From contig NC_089318.1 of assembly GCF_036669915.1 (NCBI RefSeq), forward strand, positions 11,712,071 through 11,776,070: a stretch of DNA of 64,000 bases. The letters run 5' to 3'. The position numbers and the translations under genes were made by a program. The stretch is from Pocillopora verrucosa (taxonomy: Eukaryota; Cnidaria; Anthozoa; Scleractinia; Pocilloporidae). The stretch's first letter is position 1. Each line of letters begins with the position of its first letter. The notes under the pieces were generated by a model. The model saw only the letters and a list, made by a program, of their open reading frames with translations, was not told the origin of the DNA and did no database searches. Positions 60,441-64,000 of the stretch are shown here, one piece after another.

Positions 60441-62755
60441 TGAGGGTAGGCCGAATGTTGGACAAGTCTTGTGATGACTATGGTAGTAACAGTCTATGCC
60501 TGAGTCTGTTCCAATCAGAGCAACTGCTGAATATCAGATGTATGACACCTTTGGTCATGGCTGGGAAACTTTCAGGAAGCAGGTTTGCCTGATGAGTACT
60601 AAGTTCAGTGCTTAGGTTAGTGTAATTGGTGTGGGGAGTTTCCTGATTCCCAGAGACACTGAAGACTCACGTAAATCCACAAGTTTTCTGTTTATTTATT
60701 GTTCTGAATTCACTCCAATGATCACAAAAAGATTCTAAAGATCACGCGTTTCTTACCGGCAAAACGAGATATCACATTATTGAAACTCGAGATGAAATCG
60801 ACAATAGCTAAAAACAAAACAATAGTCACAAGTTTGTTAGCGTGACGAATTGTCATGCTACAGTCACAAAAGTTCTCTACATTGGTGTGACCTTCTTTCT
60901 TCAGCTCCAAAGCTTTATCTGGAATATCTTAAAGCTCTATATTGGGCCAGGGAGATTCTGGCTGCCAAAGGAATTTCAGTCCTTATAGCCAGCAACAGTT
61001 TAAGTGTAGCTGTGAAGGTTTCAAGCTACGAGACATCATCAGCTGAGTTCAAGTCACCCAATTTTCAATTGCTTGTTGCATGTCTATCCTCATGAGTGAT
61101 CTATCCAAAGCTTAAGTGTCCAAGTAAGCAAACACGTGGATAAAAGAAAGGGACCTCAAGAATGAGGGCAAAGTTGTGGATGCTTATGGAGTGCTCAGAC
61201 CTAAACTCAAGCCCTATACATTGTCAACTAGATGCAAGTGATTGTCATAGTTGGTTGTTTTCATCTCTCTTCTAAGAGAACTTAATACCAATTCGTGGGT
61301 TATTTTGTAATTTACTTGGAAAAAAAACAGCATCACCACTAGTTGTTGTGTTGTTGCAAAAAACTGAAATTATAGGTTACCCTATTAATTGAAACTAACA
61401 ATGGTACTCTGGAAGAAATCAAAGTGGACTCTTTAATTTCCTGGAATGTTTCATTTATTTACTAATAAGTTAAGAACTAATCTGATAACAGGTCCCTATT
61501 ACATTTTATTTGACAGTAATTTCCCAAATTCTCAGCAATTTAAGTATGAAAAAAGAAGCCTAAATTAATGACGCATCGCCTTTTAACTTATTGTTTGTCA
61601 CAATGAAACTGATCATGATGTATATTTTACCTTGTTGAGGGTTCCCAGTCCTAAGTGAGGTTGCATTTTCTTGACAGGCAATTAGAGAATTCAATGATAA
61701 CTCCCCTAGGGTCATTTGTCATGACAATCATGCCACCAACATTGCTATTTACATGCTTGTGGCTGTCAATGATAGCAAAAAGCCCATTGCTCTTGACCAA
61801 AAAAACCTAACTGACATATTACATTCAATAATTACACCATAGTTATATGTATTTGATGAGTTAATGATGCCATTAATGTGGTCCTCTAAATTTTGAAACT
61901 CATTAGCATCAGTGTACATAAATATCTGATTGTCAGTGGAAATTGTTATTGACTGGAGTAAGGTTTAACCGGTAAAGGCCCAATTTTTTGGGTGAGGTAA
62001 TATTTGTAACCACACCCAATGGTATGTTTCACCTCACAGATCATCAGGTTTCCACTTAAATAGAACAAATTATATTTATTATCATTTTAAAATTATCTAT
62101 ATGAAATAGTGAGTTTAGTTAGGCACAAAGGCTGTCTTAATCTTCCATGGTGCTTATTACACACAATCACTATTGATGAAAGATCATTAAATTCTGAATA
62201 ATGTCACCTTTCACCCCAGAAGGAAGAAACTGATTAATCTGCTTTTATTCCATCAAGTTTACACACTTTATAAGGATCAAAAGCGAAAAAACAGCTTGTA
62301 ATTATGATAAATAGTTAAAAAGTTACACAACTTTTTGTTATTTGCGTCTGATTGGCAAGTTGAAGAGTATTTGCTTGAGCATAACTACTGACCCAAGTAA
62401 ATGCCTTGTGTGAAGACTGGCATGAAATTTATCACAGCTATGATATTCTGAAAGTAAATTTGAATTTACTTTATTTGAATTGAAAAAAATATTAAAAAAA
62501 ACTAGGTTGACAATCTTGTATAATAAAACAACTTTGGAGAATCACTTCTTGATTTTTGTTTACCAGATACAAAAATCATTAAATGCAAAACTTCACGTTG
62601 TTGAACTTCAAAAAGTTACTATGTATAAACGAGGTTCAGTCAGAAATGTTGAAATACGCTTAGAAATTATCTTAGTCTCCCATTGTTGCCAGTAAATGCA
62701 TTCCACATGCCATTTTCCCCAGCAATTCCCGCCCTTGTTGACACAGTGGAGTATG
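60441..62755. other. Gene-free interval
   Basis: I find nothing I can name. Open frames of 60-80 codons (60850-61095, 62480-62695) carry no recognisable domain. It is probably old transposon debris, judging by the neighbours on both sides. Confidence 0.4.
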
Positions 62756-63335
62756 GTTGCAGGTCACACACACAATGAATGACTTGTATCAGAGGTTCTT
62801 TCCGAGGATTTCATCTAAAGCCTCTTTGGCACTGACTTCACAATCTTTCCTTGCTTGTGTAACCTTCAAGGAATGCCTTTGGTCACTGAGCCTCTTCTCA
62901 TCTCTTTCCATGAGTGGGAGGGTTGGAGGTTGTTCAGACTTTCTTTGAAATAACCTTCGACCAAGGAGTTAAGAAACCACCTGATAATCAATAAACTTCT
63001 GGGCTGATAGAGGTTTGGCTTTACTCATTATGATGAAAGAATCCAGTAAGTACACCTTAAGTCATAACTCAGGGACTTCTCCCAAGCCTTCCTTGACTTT
63101 CTGATAACAGAAAAGTTTTTGATCAGTTGATCAGAAAGATCAACCCCTCCCATGTGCTTTTGGTAAGAAACTTGTGAGGGGTGACAGGGGACATAAACTT
63201 GCTCATGATCATGTTTGGGTGTCACAGTCTGTAGAATGCAATCAGGATTTCTTGGTGGGTGAATGATTGAGAGAAGATACACACCACAACTGTCAAAGCA
63301 GCTCATTGCAATCAGTTGGTCATGACCCCTGAACT
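62756..63335 (-). pseudogene. piggyBac transposase fossil (C-terminal part)
   Basis: The minus frame from about 63335 reads GHDQLIAMSCFDSCGVYLLS and IHPP, followed at 63028-63306 by YQKHMGGVDLSDQLIKNFSVIRKSRKAWEK, the hallmark segment of piggyBac (PGBD) transposases in which the conserved Asp of the GGVDxxDQ motif completes the catalytic set. The frame ends at a stop at 63028, and a shifted frame continues downstream to about 62760 with charged sequence. The N-terminal half is absent. The fragment abuts a LINE ORF1-like fossil, with the join at about 63335. Confidence 0.7.
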
Positions 63336-63990
63336 GATAGTGTCCTCTCCTTCATTCTTGCGAAGGAAAACAGCTCCATTCTTTGCCCAGCAGAATTTAT
63401 AATCATGTTGGGTCTTAAAGTTGTTGGCACTATGAAGCAGCTCTTGCAGCTCTGGTGTTAGGTGATCGTAGATTTCAATACGTTCAAGAGATGTTATTTG
63501 GTAGGCCAAGATCCTCGGAGCTAATGTTACTGGATGCTCTCCTGGCAGCCATTACTTTCTCTTTGGCAGAACACTTAGTGAACTTGCATTTTATAGGCTT
63601 TGGTTTGTTTACTGCAGCACTTGCTCTTATTGGAATGTAATGAGAGATGTCAATGTCATTAAGTGTGCTTCCATCAACACCAGACAAGGGAATAAATGAA
63701 GACACAGTTTTGCTGTGTCTTCTGATGATTTGAACTTGTAAACTTTTGGGTAGCCAAAGATTTTTAAGTTCTACTGGTAGCTGTACTGCTATAGCACTTC
63801 TACAGCGTCAGATATCTCCTTAACTTTGGCTGAAATATCTGACAAATCTTTGCCAAGTTTGGATAATTTACACAGGGTAGCAGAGTGAGAATCCTGCAAG
63901 TCACCATATTCATCACTAAGAAACTGTACAATGTTTTCAAGTTCATAGTTTGGCGATGAAGAACCACCATCTTGTCTTGTTCTTGCTGTT
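63312..63990 (-). pseudogene. LINE ORF1-like fossil with FP25K-type C terminus
   Basis: On the minus strand: a coiled-coil-like start (LGKDLSDISAKVKEISDAV near 63850), a degraded NLKIFGYP segment, then KPKPIKCKFTKCSAKEKVMAARR (63484-63705), and a shifted frame with DHLTPELQELLHSAN and FKFCWAKNG-like YKFCWAKNGAVFLRKNEG (63312-63509). The order coiled coil, RRM-like core and C-terminal domain is that of ORF1 proteins of several LINE clades and of baculovirus FP-like domains. At least two frameshifts and several stops are present. It runs off the window edge. Confidence 0.55.
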
Positions 63991-64000
63991 GATTCTTTCT

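Overview
This is a eukaryotic nuclear window of about 38% GC or lower by eye: intron-rich genes with GT-AG (one GC-AG) junctions, AATAAA signals, and many short terminal-inverted-repeat elements. The gene content is animal: SEC23, BPNT1, an SLC25 carrier, and two protein-glucosylgalactosylhydroxylysine glucosidases. The palindromic repeat families look like ones I associate with anthozoan genomes, so a stony coral or sea anemone is my best guess; that placement is inference.

Layout. (1) 1-16.1 kb: the last exon of a RING-finger gene (+), a five-exon mitochondrial carrier (-, 318 aa), a two-exon RING plus TRAF-like zinc-finger gene (+), and a five-exon BPNT1 (-, 316 aa). The carrier and the second RING gene are divergent; most of the 1.4 kb between them is a nonautonomous transposon with long inverted repeats. 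The RING gene and BPNT1 converge tail to tail. (2) 16.5-27.3 kb: two tandem GH65-family PGGHG genes (+) with identical internal exon lengths. Copy B has a signal peptide; in copy A the matching segment is out of frame by one base. Part of exon 2 is nearly identical between copies, which suggests gene conversion. (3) 28.7-33.6 kb: a large acidic exon (-) and a putative membrane-protein exon (-). (4) 34.06-45.97 kb: a complete 22-exon SEC23 gene (-). All exon phases agree except for a one-base deletion in exon 13.

(5) 46.4-64 kb: a transposon graveyard. It holds a Harbinger/PIF transposase fossil with a 204-bp TTAA-flanked MITE inside it, a Myb/SANT-like fossil, two hAT-like TTF/DUF4371-type fossils, a Ty3/gypsy pol fossil, a well-preserved 1,043-bp element with 9-bp target duplications (Mutator-like), a probable BEL/Pao fragment, a piggyBac fossil and a LINE ORF1-like fossil. 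No host gene is supported there.

No genes form an operon. Functional links are only thematic: the carrier and BPNT1 are small-molecule metabolism, PGGHG acts on collagen-type glycans, and SEC23 serves COPII secretion. I found no CRISPR array, rRNA or convincing tRNA, and no clearly new multi-gene system; the most informative signals are the tandem PGGHG pair and the nested or well-preserved transposons.
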